This document shows, piece after piece, positions 45,201 to 53,705 of a DNA stretch of 64,000 bases. The translations under genes were made by a program, and so were the position numbers. The DNA is from 67-14 sp020438345 (lineage in GTDB: Bacteria; Actinomycetota; Thermoleophilia; Solirubrobacterales; 70-9). The number at the start of each line of letters is the position of its first letter. Positions within the stretch are counted from its first letter, which is position 1. Under the pieces are notes generated by a model that worked only from the letters and a program-made list of their open reading frames with translations, was not told where the DNA came from and made no database searches. The stretch spans positions 1 through 64,000 of the forward strand of contig CALMSY010000032.1 in assembly GCA_937872475.1 (NCBI GenBank), given 5' to 3'.

Positions 45201-45943
45201 GCATGACTCTCAGCGACCAGACCTTGACTGAACAGGCCCAGATGGCCGCGAGACGTCCTCGAAAGGCATTGACCATCGGGGCGGTCGCAAAGGTACTCAG
45301 CAAAGAGTTTGATGATGTTTCAATCTCGAAGATTCGCTATCTCGAGGACCAGAAGCTGGTTACTCCCAGGCGCACCCAGGGCGGCTACCGGCTGTACAGC
45401 CAGGCGGACGTCGACCGGTTGCGAACAGTGCTCCGCCTCCAGCGCGACGAGTTTCTGCCTCTGCGGGTAATCCGCCAGGAGCTCGCTTCCGGCCCATCGG
45501 TCAGCGGGCTCACAGGTAACTCGTCGAACACGGCCCGCCGGGCGAAGCTGATCGGAACCTCAAGCTCCCGCTTCACCCTGGAGGAAGTGATGGAGGAGAC
45601 CGGTGCCCGCCATGAATTCATCCGCGAGCTGGCTGAATTCGGGCTTGTCATGCCACAAAGTGACAACGGCTCGACCGTTTATGACGAAACCGACATGGAA
45701 ATCATCCGGGCTGCGAATGAACTGGCCCGTTCCGGAGTCGGCGCTCGCAACCTGAAGCTCTTCAAGACTTCCGCCGACCGCGAAGTCAACCTGATTGAGA
45801 CCCTGCTGGCTCCGAAGCTGGCCTCGCGCAACCCGCAGCGACGCAAGGAAGCCGTGGAGAGCCTCGAGCGAATGGCCTCGGTCCTGAGTGAACTGAAGCA
45901 TGCCCTGCTGGTCCGGGATCTGCGGCGCCTCGCTGACAGCTGA
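45197..45943 (+). CDS. MerR-family regulator, FtsR-like
   Basis: A 248-residue protein with an N-terminal MerR HTH (TIGAVAKVLSKEFDDVSISKIRYLEDQKLVTPRRTQGGYRLYSQADVDRL shows the recognition helix and wing, residues about 25-75). The C-terminal half carries a second, degenerate MerR-like segment (FTLEEVMEETGARHEFIRELAEFGLVMP). No cysteine metal site is seen. Its place directly after a GarA-like FHA gene matches Rv1828 and corynebacterial ftsR, an activator of ftsZ. It overlaps the FHA gene stop (ATGA). Confidence 0.9.
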   Translation: MSMTLSDQTLTEQAQMAARRPRKALTIGAVAKVLSKEFDDVSISKIRYLEDQKLVTPRRTQGGYRLYSQADVDRLRTVLRLQRDEFLPLRVIRQELASGPSVSGLTGNSSNTARRAKLIGTSSSRFTLEEVMEETGARHEFIRELAEFGLVMPQSDNGSTVYDETDMEIIRAANELARSGVGARNLKLFKTSADREVNLIETLLAPKLASRNPQRRKEAVESLERMASVLSELKHALLVRDLRRLADS

Positions 45944-45951
45944 TCAACGCG

Positions 45952-46416
45952 TTGCCCACCGTTACCCGCAAGACGAACGTCGCCGCAAGTCCGGATCTCG
46001 TCTATGACCTGATCAGTGATCCCGCCCGCATGGACGAGTGGTGGCCACGTGTGCTTCGGGTTGAGGACATCGCCGGCAAACCAGGAACGGAACGGACCCG
46101 CTGGACCTCCGTTCTCGGGGCGGAAAGCGGACGGCGCCTTCGGCTCGACTACCGGTGCACCGGTGCGACGCGGCCCGTCCGCTACGACTGGGAACACGAA
46201 CTCGAGGCCACTCCGTATGCGGAGCATCTCACCGAACAGTCATTCTCGATCCGGATCGAGCCGCAAGGCGAGGGATCGGAAGTAACCCTGACCACTGTCA
46301 ACACCCTGCGTGGATCAGCGAGGCTGGCAGGGTTCACAATGAAGAAGGGCCAGAAGAGCCTGATTGACACCGCGCTCCAGGCACTCGCCGGGGCTTTCGG
46401 CGAGGATGGCCACTAG
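45952..46416 (+). CDS. SRPBCC (START-like) family protein
   Basis: A 154-residue polyketide cyclase/dehydrase-type protein: ASPDLVYDLISDPARMDEWWPRVLRVE at the N-terminus and a long C-terminal helix. It probably binds a hydrophobic ligand. TTG start. It shares its last base with the start of the FAD enzyme that follows, so the two may act together on a lipid; that is inference. Confidence 0.82.
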   Translation: MPTVTRKTNVAASPDLVYDLISDPARMDEWWPRVLRVEDIAGKPGTERTRWTSVLGAESGRRLRLDYRCTGATRPVRYDWEHELEATPYAEHLTEQSFSIRIEPQGEGSEVTLTTVNTLRGSARLAGFTMKKGQKSLIDTALQALAGAFGEDGH

Positions 46417-48044
46417 TGGAGCCCAGGAGAGACAGCCGCTGGTGGGGATGGGGGGACCCCGAAGAGGCAGCCGACCTTGGCGTGGCAGGCGCAAGGATGC
46501 TCCGTGAACGCGGAATAGACACCGGCGGTGATGGCCGACCACCGGAGATTTCAGAAGTTGAACTTCCACCGGCCGTCCGGCTCCCGGAAGTTGTTTTGAG
46601 AGCAGCTGGCGAAGCCAACGTCTTCACCTCGGATGAGGACCGGATCAGGCATGCGAACGGACAGAATTACCTCGATCTTCTGGCGCGGAGAAGCGGCAGA
46701 CTTGAACACGCTCCGGACGCGGTGATCGTGCCCCGGGACGCGAAAGCGATCGGACCGATCCTCGAAGCCTGCGCTGAAGCCGGGGTTGCCGTGGTTCCGT
46801 TCGGCGGGGGCAGCAGCGTGGTCGGGGGAGTCACGCCGCTGAAGGGCTCCCATGGTTGTGTGATCAGCCTTGATCTCGCCGCATTGCGGAGCATCGAAAT
46901 CGACGAGAAGTCAATGACAGCCCGGCTCGGTGCCGGCCTGCGCGGTCCCGAAGCCGAAGCGCTGCTGGCCGGGCGGGGGTTCACCCTCGGCCATTACCCG
47001 CAGTCATTCGAGTACGCGACCGTCGGAGGTTTTGCCGCGACCCGTTCAGCCGGACAGTCCTCAAGCGGCTACGGACGTTTTGACTCGCTGGTCAGTTCGA
47101 TCAGGATGATCACGCCGCAATCGGAGCTTTCAACCCTGGATACCCCTCATACCTCGATCGGGCCGGCCTTGAGGGAAGTAGTTGTCGGCTCGGAAGGGAT
47201 TCTGGGGGTGATTCCCGATGTTGACGTGAGGATCCGTCCGGTGCCGGTCACGAAGCGCTACGAAGCCTGGATCGTCGAGGATTTCGAGGCCGGCAGTGAA
47301 GCGGTCCGCCGCCTCGCCCAGTCTGATTCGCTTCCGACTGTAATCCGGATTTCGGATGTTCCGGAAACCGAGGTCAACCTCGCCATGTCGCTGCCTTCTG
47401 GTGCGGCCGGAAGCCTGTTCAAGCGATATCTCCGGTTGAGGAGCAGATCGGGTGGATCGCTTGTCATTCTCGGCTTTGAGGGGGAATCCGCCGCGGTTCA
47501 CCGCAGCCGGTCGGATGTGATCCGTGAGGTGAAGCGGGGCGGGGGGATCTATCTCGGTCAGGCTGCCGGCCGCGGGTGGGCGAGAGGGCGTTTCCATGGT
47601 CCATACCTGCGTGAAGCGCTGCTCGATCGGGGCATTCTGGTCGAGACGCTGGAGACGGCCCAGCAGTGGAGCGGCCACAAGGATCTGTACGAGACTGTCC
47701 GACAGACCCTGGAAGATGCCCTGAAGACAAACGGAATGGATGGCATCGTGATGTGCCACCTTTCACATGCCTACCGGGATGGTGCATCGCTCTATTTCAC
47801 CGTGATTTCGACTCAGGGCCGGGATGGTGGTGTGGTGACCTGGCCGCGGATCAAGCGTGCGGCCTGCGAAGCAATCCAGCAGGCAGGGGGGACCCTCTCA
47901 CACCATCATGCCACCGGCCGTGACCATGCTCCTTGGATGGAAGGTGAGATCGGCAACTCCGGTATCGAGGCTCTGCGCGCCTTGAAGGAGCAGTTCGACC
48001 CGGCCGGGATCATGAACCCCGGCAAGTTGATTCCGGAGGACTGA
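46416..48044 (+). CDS. FAD-binding oxidase, alkylglycerone-phosphate synthase-like
   Basis: A 542-residue VAO/PCMH-type flavoprotein. The FAD site reads VVPFGGGSSVVGGVTP, followed by GHYPQSFEYATVGGFAATRSAGQSS; the C-terminal segment has GTLSHHHATGRDHAPWM and a typical end, LKEQFDPAGIMNPGKL. It resembles alkyldihydroxyacetonephosphate synthase (ether lipid synthesis) and mycobacterial homologues. Whether it makes ether lipids or acts as a D-lactate- or glycolate-type oxidase is not settled. GTG start overlapping the SRPBCC gene. Confidence 0.87.
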   Translation: MEPRRDSRWWGWGDPEEAADLGVAGARMLRERGIDTGGDGRPPEISEVELPPAVRLPEVVLRAAGEANVFTSDEDRIRHANGQNYLDLLARRSGRLEHAPDAVIVPRDAKAIGPILEACAEAGVAVVPFGGGSSVVGGVTPLKGSHGCVISLDLAALRSIEIDEKSMTARLGAGLRGPEAEALLAGRGFTLGHYPQSFEYATVGGFAATRSAGQSSSGYGRFDSLVSSIRMITPQSELSTLDTPHTSIGPALREVVVGSEGILGVIPDVDVRIRPVPVTKRYEAWIVEDFEAGSEAVRRLAQSDSLPTVIRISDVPETEVNLAMSLPSGAAGSLFKRYLRLRSRSGGSLVILGFEGESAAVHRSRSDVIREVKRGGGIYLGQAAGRGWARGRFHGPYLREALLDRGILVETLETAQQWSGHKDLYETVRQTLEDALKTNGMDGIVMCHLSHAYRDGASLYFTVISTQGRDGGVVTWPRIKRAACEAIQQAGGTLSHHHATGRDHAPWMEGEIGNSGIEALRALKEQFDPAGIMNPGKLIPED

Positions 48045-48048
48045 CCGG

Positions 48049-49068
48049 CTATTCGTTCTGCTGCGCCTGGGCGGAACCGTTGCAGATCGGGATGATCGCA
48101 TCCTTGGCCGTCTGGGGCATTGAAATCGGACCCTCAAGCACGGTCTGTCCCGTGTATTCAGGCAGTCTCATCTCGCTCTGATTGTCGAGGCTGGCCTGGG
48201 AGAGTGCCTTGTTGAAATCCTGATTGTCAACCCGGGAGAGGCGAAGCGTGGGGAAGAAGTCGGTTGCAACAAGGCAGATGACCGCTTCGTTCAAGGTGAT
48301 CTGGCCGCTGATCGCACCGGACTTTCCGACCCTTGACGCGTTGATCGGGAATGCACCGGTCGAACCGTAAAGCCAGAGCACATAGCCTTTGCCCTTCTTG
48401 CTGGGCTCAAGATCGCTGAGTTGAAGATTCGCAGCGAGCGTAGTGCCGGAAAAGCCGAATTGCACCTGGCCCGAACCCTGCTGTCCGGAGGCCGGTTCGA
48501 GGACTGCCACAGTCGCAGCCGGTTCGGGCTGGCCTTCATCGCCGTTGTCGTCCGAACCACCGAAGACACCAGTTACCAGAAGGATCACCACCAGAGCGAG
48601 GAAGGCACCACCGAGAAGCAGCGCGATGAGGCGACGCTGGTGGTTCGTGATTCCGGAAGAAGTGTTGACAACTTCAGTGCCAACGGATGCCTGAGGAGCT
48701 GGTTCCGGCTTCGGTGCGGCGGGCTTCGGCTTTGCCTCGCTCGTCGAGGCGGTTCCTGGCAGTTCGGCAGACGGCACCAGTAGCTGAAGCTGAGCGGCGA
48801 GATCAGCGGCCTGTTCGGCGAGAGCCGGCTCATCGGAAAGCCGGCTCTTCACATCGGCTCTTGCGATGGGATCGGCCTGGCCGAGCAGGTAGTCGGTCAA
48901 ACCGGCATCCGGAGCCGGAAGCGAAGCATCCACTTCCGCAAGCGCCTTCGTCGCGCGGCTGCGTACTTCGGCTTCCTCGATGCCAAGCAGCTCCGAAATG
49001 TCCGAGTAAGTTTTCCCTCGGCCGAGCAGAAGCTGCAGCAGCGCTCGACTGTCTTCACTCAACGGCAT
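48049..49068 (-). CDS. membrane protein with HTH-like N-terminus, anti-sigma-like
   Basis: A 339-residue protein. The N-terminus resembles sigma region 4 (LLLGRGKTYSDISELLGIEEAEVRSRATKAL), residues 55-90 resemble an anti-sigma N-terminal domain, then come a Pro/Ala/Lys-rich linker, one membrane helix (about 149-167) and an extracytoplasmic domain of the RskA type (VLEPASGQQGSGQVQFGF, KGYVLWLYGSTGAFP). I read it as a transmembrane regulator in which a sigma-like HTH is joined to an anti-sigma-like body. No sigma gene is adjacent. It converges on the FAD oxidase gene and diverges from the thioesterase. Confidence 0.75.
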   Translation of the reverse strand: MPLSEDSRALLQLLLGRGKTYSDISELLGIEEAEVRSRATKALAEVDASLPAPDAGLTDYLLGQADPIARADVKSRLSDEPALAEQAADLAAQLQLLVPSAELPGTASTSEAKPKPAAPKPEPAPQASVGTEVVNTSSGITNHQRRLIALLLGGAFLALVVILLVTGVFGGSDDNGDEGQPEPAATVAVLEPASGQQGSGQVQFGFSGTTLAANLQLSDLEPSKKGKGYVLWLYGSTGAFPINASRVGKSGAISGQITLNEAVICLVATDFFPTLRLSRVDNQDFNKALSQASLDNQSEMRLPEYTGQTVLEGPISMPQTAKDAIIPICNGSAQAQQNE

Positions 49069-49088
49069 GGGAGCGAACCCTATGCGTT

Positions 49089-49094
49089 TATGAT
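49089..49094 (+). promoter_or_regulatory. -10 element for leaderless thioesterase gene
   Basis: TATGAT lies 9 nt before the ATG at 49104, with no ribosome site between. Confidence 0.45.
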
Positions 49095-49103
49095 CCCCGG
49101 CAG

Positions 49104-49532
49104 ATGCCTGACGTCAAGCTGCCAGAATCCCCGTTCGACAATCTGCTTGGTACCGAGTGGATTTCCTCCGACCCCGATGCTGCCATCGTGCGACTCGAGA
49201 TGCGTGACAACCATCGACAGCCGATGGCGATCATGCATGGCGGAGTCATGGCCAGTCTCGTCGAGAGCGTCTGCTCGATGGCGACCGCCAAGGCGGTCCT
49301 GCCGGAGGGCCGGATAGCCATGGGCCAGAGCATTTCGGTCAATCTGCTGCGGCCGATCTCCGGGGGCAGCGTCGAAGTGGTCGCGAATGCGATTCATCGT
49401 GGCCGGATGACCTGGGTCTGGAAAGCCGAAGTCAAGGACTCCGAAGACCGGGTCTGTGCCATCGCGCAGATGACCATGGCTGTTCGGGAAGCACCCGACG
49501 GCGCAGACCTCAGCCAGTTCGTCAAAAAGTAG
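49104..49532 (+). CDS. PaaI-family hotdog thioesterase
   Basis: A 142-residue hotdog-fold protein: PMAIMHGGVMASLVESVCSMAT is the family signature, and GQSISVNLLRPISGG the second strand region. It likely hydrolyses an acyl- or aryl-CoA. It starts at the ATG at 49104 after a TATGAT. A perfect palindrome, CCGGTCCGGACCGG (49560-49573), follows it in the gap before the convergent nadE. Confidence 0.88.
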   Translation: MPDVKLPESPFDNLLGTEWISSDPDAAIVRLEMRDNHRQPMAIMHGGVMASLVESVCSMATAKAVLPEGRIAMGQSISVNLLRPISGGSVEVVANAIHRGRMTWVWKAEVKDSEDRVCAIAQMTMAVREAPDGADLSQFVKK

Positions 49533-49598
49533 AACAGCCTGCTCGAGTCGAACCGCCTGCCGGTCCGGACCGGATTGATTCAGCCTTGGTTTGCCGGT

Positions 49599-51224
49599 CT
49601 AGCCGGGTTTGGGTGACCAGGGCCGATAGCGGTTCGTGATCGGCATGCGCCGGTCGCGCCCGAAGCCCTTGGTGGTGATTCTGAGGCCAGGTGGAGCCTG
49701 GCGTCGTTTGTATTCGGCACGATCCACTTTCGCGACCACATCGGCGACAACCGCGGGATCCTCGCCCTTGTTGGCAATTTCGGCCGGTCCGAGATCCTCT
49801 TCCACATAGAAGCGGAGAATCCGATCGAGCTGGTCGTAACCGGGCAGGGAATCCGTGTCCAGCTGCCCGGGCCTCAGCTCGGCCGAAGGTGGCCGGGTGA
49901 TGATTGATTCCGGAATTACCGGTGAGGCACCGTTGCGGTGGCGGCAAAGTTCATAGACCAGAGTCTTCGGGACATCTTTGATCGGGGCGAGTCCACCGGC
50001 CATATCCCCGTAGAGCGTGGAGTACCCGACCGAGGTCTCACTTTTATTGGCGGTGGTCAGGACCAGCCAGCCGCGGCTGTTGGAAAGAGCCATCATCAGG
50101 TTGCCGCGGATCCGGGCCTGGAGATTCTCGGCTGCGAGGCCGGTGGCGTCTTCCCCGAGCAGCTGATCGTAAGCACTCATCGTGTCTTCAATCGAGAATT
50201 CCATCAGTCGGGTACGGAGGCGCTTGGTCATCTCGCGGGCATCACCCTGTGTTTCGCCGCTGGAATGAGGTGACGGCATGACCACGCAGGTCACGTTGTC
50301 CGGTCCGATCGCATCAGCCGCAAGTGCGGCGACCAGCGCGGAGTCGATACCGCCGGAGAGTCCCAGTCCGACATGCCTGAAGCCGTTCTTTGTCACGTAG
50401 TCCCGCAACCCGGTGACAAGCCCTGTGTAGACCTCATCGAGGTCATCCATCCACTCAGCCACGGGAACGGATTCGGAATCCGGGTCCCAGACGACGAGGT
50501 CTTCGGTGAACTGTCCCGCCCGGGCCAGGACTTCGCCGTCGGCTCCGATGAGAACGCTGGAGCCGTCAAAAATTAATTCATCCTGGCCGCCGACCATGTT
50601 CACCATCGCTACAGGCAGCCCCTTCGAGACCGCGACCCGTCGGAATATCTCTTCTCGTTCCCGTCCCTTGCCCCGGTGGTAAGGGGAGGCGGAGCTGTTG
50701 GCAATCAGCTGCGCGCCGGGGGCGAGATCCTTCATCACCGGGGAGTCTGCGATCCAGCAGTCTTCACAGATCGTCACGCCGACATCGAGGCCGTTGACGT
50801 CAACTACCAGGGGTCCGCTGCCGTTGCGGAAGGTGCGGTACTCGTCGAAGACACCGTAGTTGGGCAGTTGGCGTTTGTGATAGATCCCGCGCACTTCACC
50901 GTTTGAAATGACGGCAGTCGCATTGGCCGAGATCGCCCGTCCGACCGGGTTGCCAACCGGGTCAGGAAACCCGACCAGGATTGTCAGATCCGGTGTAGCG
51001 GCAGCTATCTCCTGAAGTCGCTGGCCGGCTGTCGCAATGAAATCCGGACGGAGGTAGAGGTCTTCCGCCGGGTAGCCGGTCAGGACGAGCTCAGGAAAGA
51101 TCACCAGCTCGGCTCCGGCGGCATGTGCCTGGGCGGTCCAATCGGTGATCAGAGCCGCGTTCTCGTCCAGGTCACCGACCGTGGGGTTGACTTGGGCAAG
51201 GGCGATCTTCGGCAATCGGCTCAC
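49599..51224 (-). CDS. nadE: glutamine-dependent NAD+ synthetase
   Basis: A 541-residue two-domain enzyme. The N-terminal nitrilase-type glutaminase has FPELVLTGYP (Glu), YHKRQLPNYGVFDE (Lys) and VTICEDCW (Cys); the C-terminal synthetase has the ATP loop GLSGGIDSALVAALA and TTANKSETSVGYSTLYGDM. It amidates nicotinic acid adenine dinucleotide. I start at the GTG at 51224 (SRLPKIALAQVNPTVGD follows); an ATG at 51278 would add 18 unrelated residues. Confidence 0.96.
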   Translation of the reverse strand: MSRLPKIALAQVNPTVGDLDENAALITDWTAQAHAAGAELVIFPELVLTGYPAEDLYLRPDFIATAGQRLQEIAAATPDLTILVGFPDPVGNPVGRAISANATAVISNGEVRGIYHKRQLPNYGVFDEYRTFRNGSGPLVVDVNGLDVGVTICEDCWIADSPVMKDLAPGAQLIANSSASPYHRGKGREREEIFRRVAVSKGLPVAMVNMVGGQDELIFDGSSVLIGADGEVLARAGQFTEDLVVWDPDSESVPVAEWMDDLDEVYTGLVTGLRDYVTKNGFRHVGLGLSGGIDSALVAALAADAIGPDNVTCVVMPSPHSSGETQGDAREMTKRLRTRLMEFSIEDTMSAYDQLLGEDATGLAAENLQARIRGNLMMALSNSRGWLVLTTANKSETSVGYSTLYGDMAGGLAPIKDVPKTLVYELCRHRNGASPVIPESIITRPPSAELRPGQLDTDSLPGYDQLDRILRFYVEEDLGPAEIANKGEDPAVVADVVAKVDRAEYKRRQAPPGLRITTKGFGRDRRMPITNRYRPWSPKPG

Positions 51225-51333
51225 CGCCTGAGTATCCCGTTTTGCAGGGCTTCCTGCGGTGTGAACGAACGCACACACAGGTCGTGGCCGCTACCGCAGA
51301 CTCGCTTCCTAACAAAACGCTAACAATCAGCGA

Positions 51334-51389
51334 ACCCACGAATTCCAGTGGGTCGGATAACTGGTCACAGGACAGGAAATCCGACCCAC
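51334..51389 (+). other. mutually exclusive inverted repeats upstream of the riboswitch
   Basis: GTGGGTCGGA (51348-51357) and TCCGACCCAC (51380-51389) are a perfect 10-bp inverted repeat with a 22-nt loop. ACCCAC at 51334-51339 can pair with the same GTGGGT, so two hairpins compete. This could be an operator or an RNA switch element. It lies in the gap between divergent nadE and the RlpA-like gene. Confidence 0.55.
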
Positions 51390-51395
51390 CGGGTG

Positions 51396-51552
51396 AGTGG
51401 GCTCGTGTCCATGTGCCGAGCTCCCTTTGCCGGGAGACGGGGAAACCACTTTCGGCCGACAGGCCGTACGGGGTGAATCCGGTGGTGATCCACCGGTAGG
51501 CCGGGCCAGGAAGGGCCGTCCGAATCCGTCAGCTAACCCCGCAGGCGCCCAA
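51396..51552 (+). ncRNA. ydaO/yuaA-type cyclic di-AMP riboswitch
   Basis: The conserved pieces occur in order: GCCGAGCTCCC and GGGAGACGGGGAAACCA (about 51416-51447), GGGGTGAATCC (51470-51480), and CCGTCAGCTAACCCCGCAGGCG at the 3' side (about 51526-51547). TGGGC (51398-51402) pairs with GCCCA (51547-51551) as the closing stem. This class senses c-di-AMP and usually turns off cell-wall hydrolase or osmolyte-transport genes. Here it precedes a secreted RlpA-like protein by about 17 nt, with an AAGGAGAA ribosome site (51554-51561) right after it, so control could be at translation. Confidence 0.88.
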
Positions 51553-51568
51553 CAAGGAGAAGAATCTG

Positions 51569-52507
51569 ATGAGTACAAGCCGGGCCTTCACGGCCCTCAT
51601 GTCCATGCTTGCGTGTTTCGCAATTCTTGCCACATCCAACCTGGTTGCCGAAGCCAGGAGCAGCACGGAAACCACTACCGGGAAACCCGGGGAAGGAAAG
51701 CCTGCCCGGCAGGGGCCGGTCATTCTCAAGGTGGCCGACCACAGCGCCAATTTCGGCGGCAGCTTTCGCCTCCGTGGCAAGACCGGCAACCCCTACCGTG
51801 GCAAGGTCCGCGTGCAGGCCGACACTGGCAACGGATGGAAAACCCTGCGCCGCGTTGAAACCGATTCGGACGGGCGGTACAAAACCAGGATCGATGCCCG
51901 TCAAAGTACGCGGCTGAGGGTTCTGAGCGCCGACGGACGCCGGTCTGAAGCCAGGCGGGTGTACGTACTGGGGCGAATCCGGGTATACCGGAGCGGACCA
52001 TATGTGAAGCTCGGCCGGGGTCTTTCGATCGGCGGCAACTACCGTCCGCGCGGAGTTCGGACAGTGAAGCTCCAGGTTCGTGGAACCGGTGACATCCTCG
52101 CGACCAGGACCAAGCCTGACGGCAGCTTTCGCTTCCGCTGGGAACCGGACGAGGCCGGAGACTTCCGCTACATCGTGCGCGGCGCAGGCGATTCAAGGGC
52201 AATCGGTGACGCGAGCCGGTATCGCAAGGTCACTGCACTCCGCCCAGGTCACGCGTCCTACTACGGACCAGGCCTTTACGGCAACGGTGTCGCCTGTGGC
52301 GGAACCTTGCTGCCGTCCACCCGTGGCGTCGCACACAAGTACCTGCCTTGCGGCACGAAAGTGACGCTTCAGTACGGCAACCGTACAGTCGTGGCGCGGG
52401 TGATCGACCGCGGTCCGTACATCGCCGGCCGTGACTGGGACCTGACCGAACAGACCAAACATGACCTCGGCTTCGGTGGAGTCGGGGTGGTGTGGACCAA
52501 CAGGTAA
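51569..52507 (+). CDS. secreted RlpA-like double-psi beta-barrel protein
   Basis: A 312-residue exported protein: a signal peptide (about residues 1-29, ending in EARSS), two immunoglobulin-like or CarboxypepD_reg-like domains (about 50-120 and 130-220, e.g. GGSFRLRGKTGNPYRGKVRVQ), and a C-terminal RlpA-like domain (ASYYGPGLYGNGVACGG, LPCGTKVTLQYGN, VIDRGPYIAGRDWDL). RlpA domains bind or cut peptidoglycan glycan strands; the Asp in RVIDRGP is the usual catalytic residue. Preceded by a c-di-AMP riboswitch and AAGGAGAA. Confidence 0.9.
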   Translation: MSTSRAFTALMSMLACFAILATSNLVAEARSSTETTTGKPGEGKPARQGPVILKVADHSANFGGSFRLRGKTGNPYRGKVRVQADTGNGWKTLRRVETDSDGRYKTRIDARQSTRLRVLSADGRRSEARRVYVLGRIRVYRSGPYVKLGRGLSIGGNYRPRGVRTVKLQVRGTGDILATRTKPDGSFRFRWEPDEAGDFRYIVRGAGDSRAIGDASRYRKVTALRPGHASYYGPGLYGNGVACGGTLLPSTRGVAHKYLPCGTKVTLQYGNRTVVARVIDRGPYIAGRDWDLTEQTKHDLGFGGVGVVWTNR

Positions 52508-52565
52508 CCGGCAAGTCACAGGGGCCCGGGTTGATTTCCCGGGTCTCTGTGGCATTATCGGGGGC

Positions 52566-52901
52566 ATGAGTTCGGCGGAATCAAAGAACCTCGAAGCGAT
52601 CTCCAGGGCGATCGACCAGCACAACGCCACTTGCCCATATCCGGCTTCAGAGGTACGCATGAATCCCTTTGAAGTCGAGCGCCTGGGCTGGGACGAGATC
52701 CGGGGCCTGCCAATCGTTCCGGATGCCAACATCGGAACCGGCCGGTTTCACATCGTCTGCTCGCGGGAAGGGGAAGGCGAAGAACTCGAGGAAGTCGAGG
52801 CAGTTGCCGAGGAACTCGTGACCGTCACCCCGGGGACCCGGGAAGAGCCCTCCGTGCCGGAAGCGCCCGGTCTGCCGGACAACCCTGGCCGCTGGAACTA
52901 G
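52566..52901 (+). CDS. small uncharacterised protein
   Basis: A 111-residue acidic protein, MSSAESKNLEAISRAIDQHN at the N-terminus. It contains HNATCPYPASEVRMNPFEVERLGWDEIRG, then GRFHIVCSREGEGEELEE, with Cys-x-Tyr-Pro and Cys-Ser as the only cysteines. The C-terminal third is Glu/Pro rich and probably disordered. I do not recognise it. It is convergent with ccdA. Confidence 0.7.
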   Translation: MSSAESKNLEAISRAIDQHNATCPYPASEVRMNPFEVERLGWDEIRGLPIVPDANIGTGRFHIVCSREGEGEELEEVEAVAEELVTVTPGTREEPSVPEAPGLPDNPGRWN

Positions 52902-53692
52902 ACGTCGCTCCAGAAATCGATTCCCGAGTTGGTCATCCAGTTCTGGATTTCGATGTTGATGCGATAGAGCTCTCCGGTCCAGATCAATACGCCCATGATG
53001 ATCAGGATGATTCCGCCGAAGGCGATGATCAGGCCGTAGTGGCGCTTGACCACGGCGAAGGCCGTGGTCATCCTGTTGAAGGCCAGGGCGGTGAGCAGAA
53101 ACGGGATCGCCAGCCCGGCCGAGTAAACCGCAAGCAGAAGCGCTCCGCGGGCTGCAGAGTCAGTCAGGGAAGCAGCGGAGAGAATTGCGCCGAGGGTGGG
53201 GCCGATGCAGGGTGTCCAGGCGAAGGCGAATGCCGCGCCCGCGACCAGCGGCCCGCCTTTGCCGGCTCGCTGCATGAGCGCGTCGACATGCCATTCCCTG
53301 TTTAGCCGGGTGACGAAGAAAGAGGCGACGAAAAGGACTCCCATCGCGATGATCAAGGCGGCCGCGATCTTGTCCAGCGCTTCCCGATGGTCACTTAGCA
53401 GCGACCCGATCCTGGTCGCCCCCATGCCGAGCAGGATGAACACAGCAGAGAAACTGCCGCAGAAGATCAGGCTCGGGACAAGGACCTTTTTCCAATCCGC
53501 ACCCTCCAGCTCGTCCGCGGTGAGACCGGAAACAGCCGACAGATATCCCGGAACAATCGGCAGTACACAAGGAGAAAGGAAAGAGACGATTCCTGCCACA
53601 AGTGCGGTCAGCAAACCGACCCCGGCGGCGGGATCGGTTGCTGCCACCGGTATCGCAACCAGCGCTGAATGGATGAAAGTCTCTGCCAGCAA
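52898..53692 (-). CDS. ccdA: cytochrome c biogenesis protein CcdA
   Basis: About 264 residues with six hydrophobic segments. The paired redox cysteines are in FLSPCVLPIVPGYLS and AFAWTPCIGPTLGAIL, as in CcdA/DsbD membrane domains. It passes reducing power across the membrane for heme attachment to cytochromes such as that encoded at 12250. The start is uncertain: TTG at 53692 (used here) or GTG at 53647, both within the gap to the divergent SDR gene. Confidence 0.9.
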   Translation of the reverse strand: MLAETFIHSALVAIPVAATDPAAGVGLLTALVAGIVSFLSPCVLPIVPGYLSAVSGLTADELEGADWKKVLVPSLIFCGSFSAVFILLGMGATRIGSLLSDHREALDKIAAALIIAMGVLFVASFFVTRLNREWHVDALMQRAGKGGPLVAGAAFAFAWTPCIGPTLGAILSAASLTDSAARGALLLAVYSAGLAIPFLLTALAFNRMTTAFAVVKRHYGLIIAFGGIILIIMGVLIWTGELYRINIEIQNWMTNSGIDFWSDV

Positions 53693-53705
53693 GGGTCTGA
53701 GAGCG

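Noticed and set aside
49560..49573. CCGGTCCGGACCGG as a terminator between the thioesterase gene and nadE
   Set aside because: It is a perfect palindrome with no loop and no T-tract, so it cannot be called a terminator.
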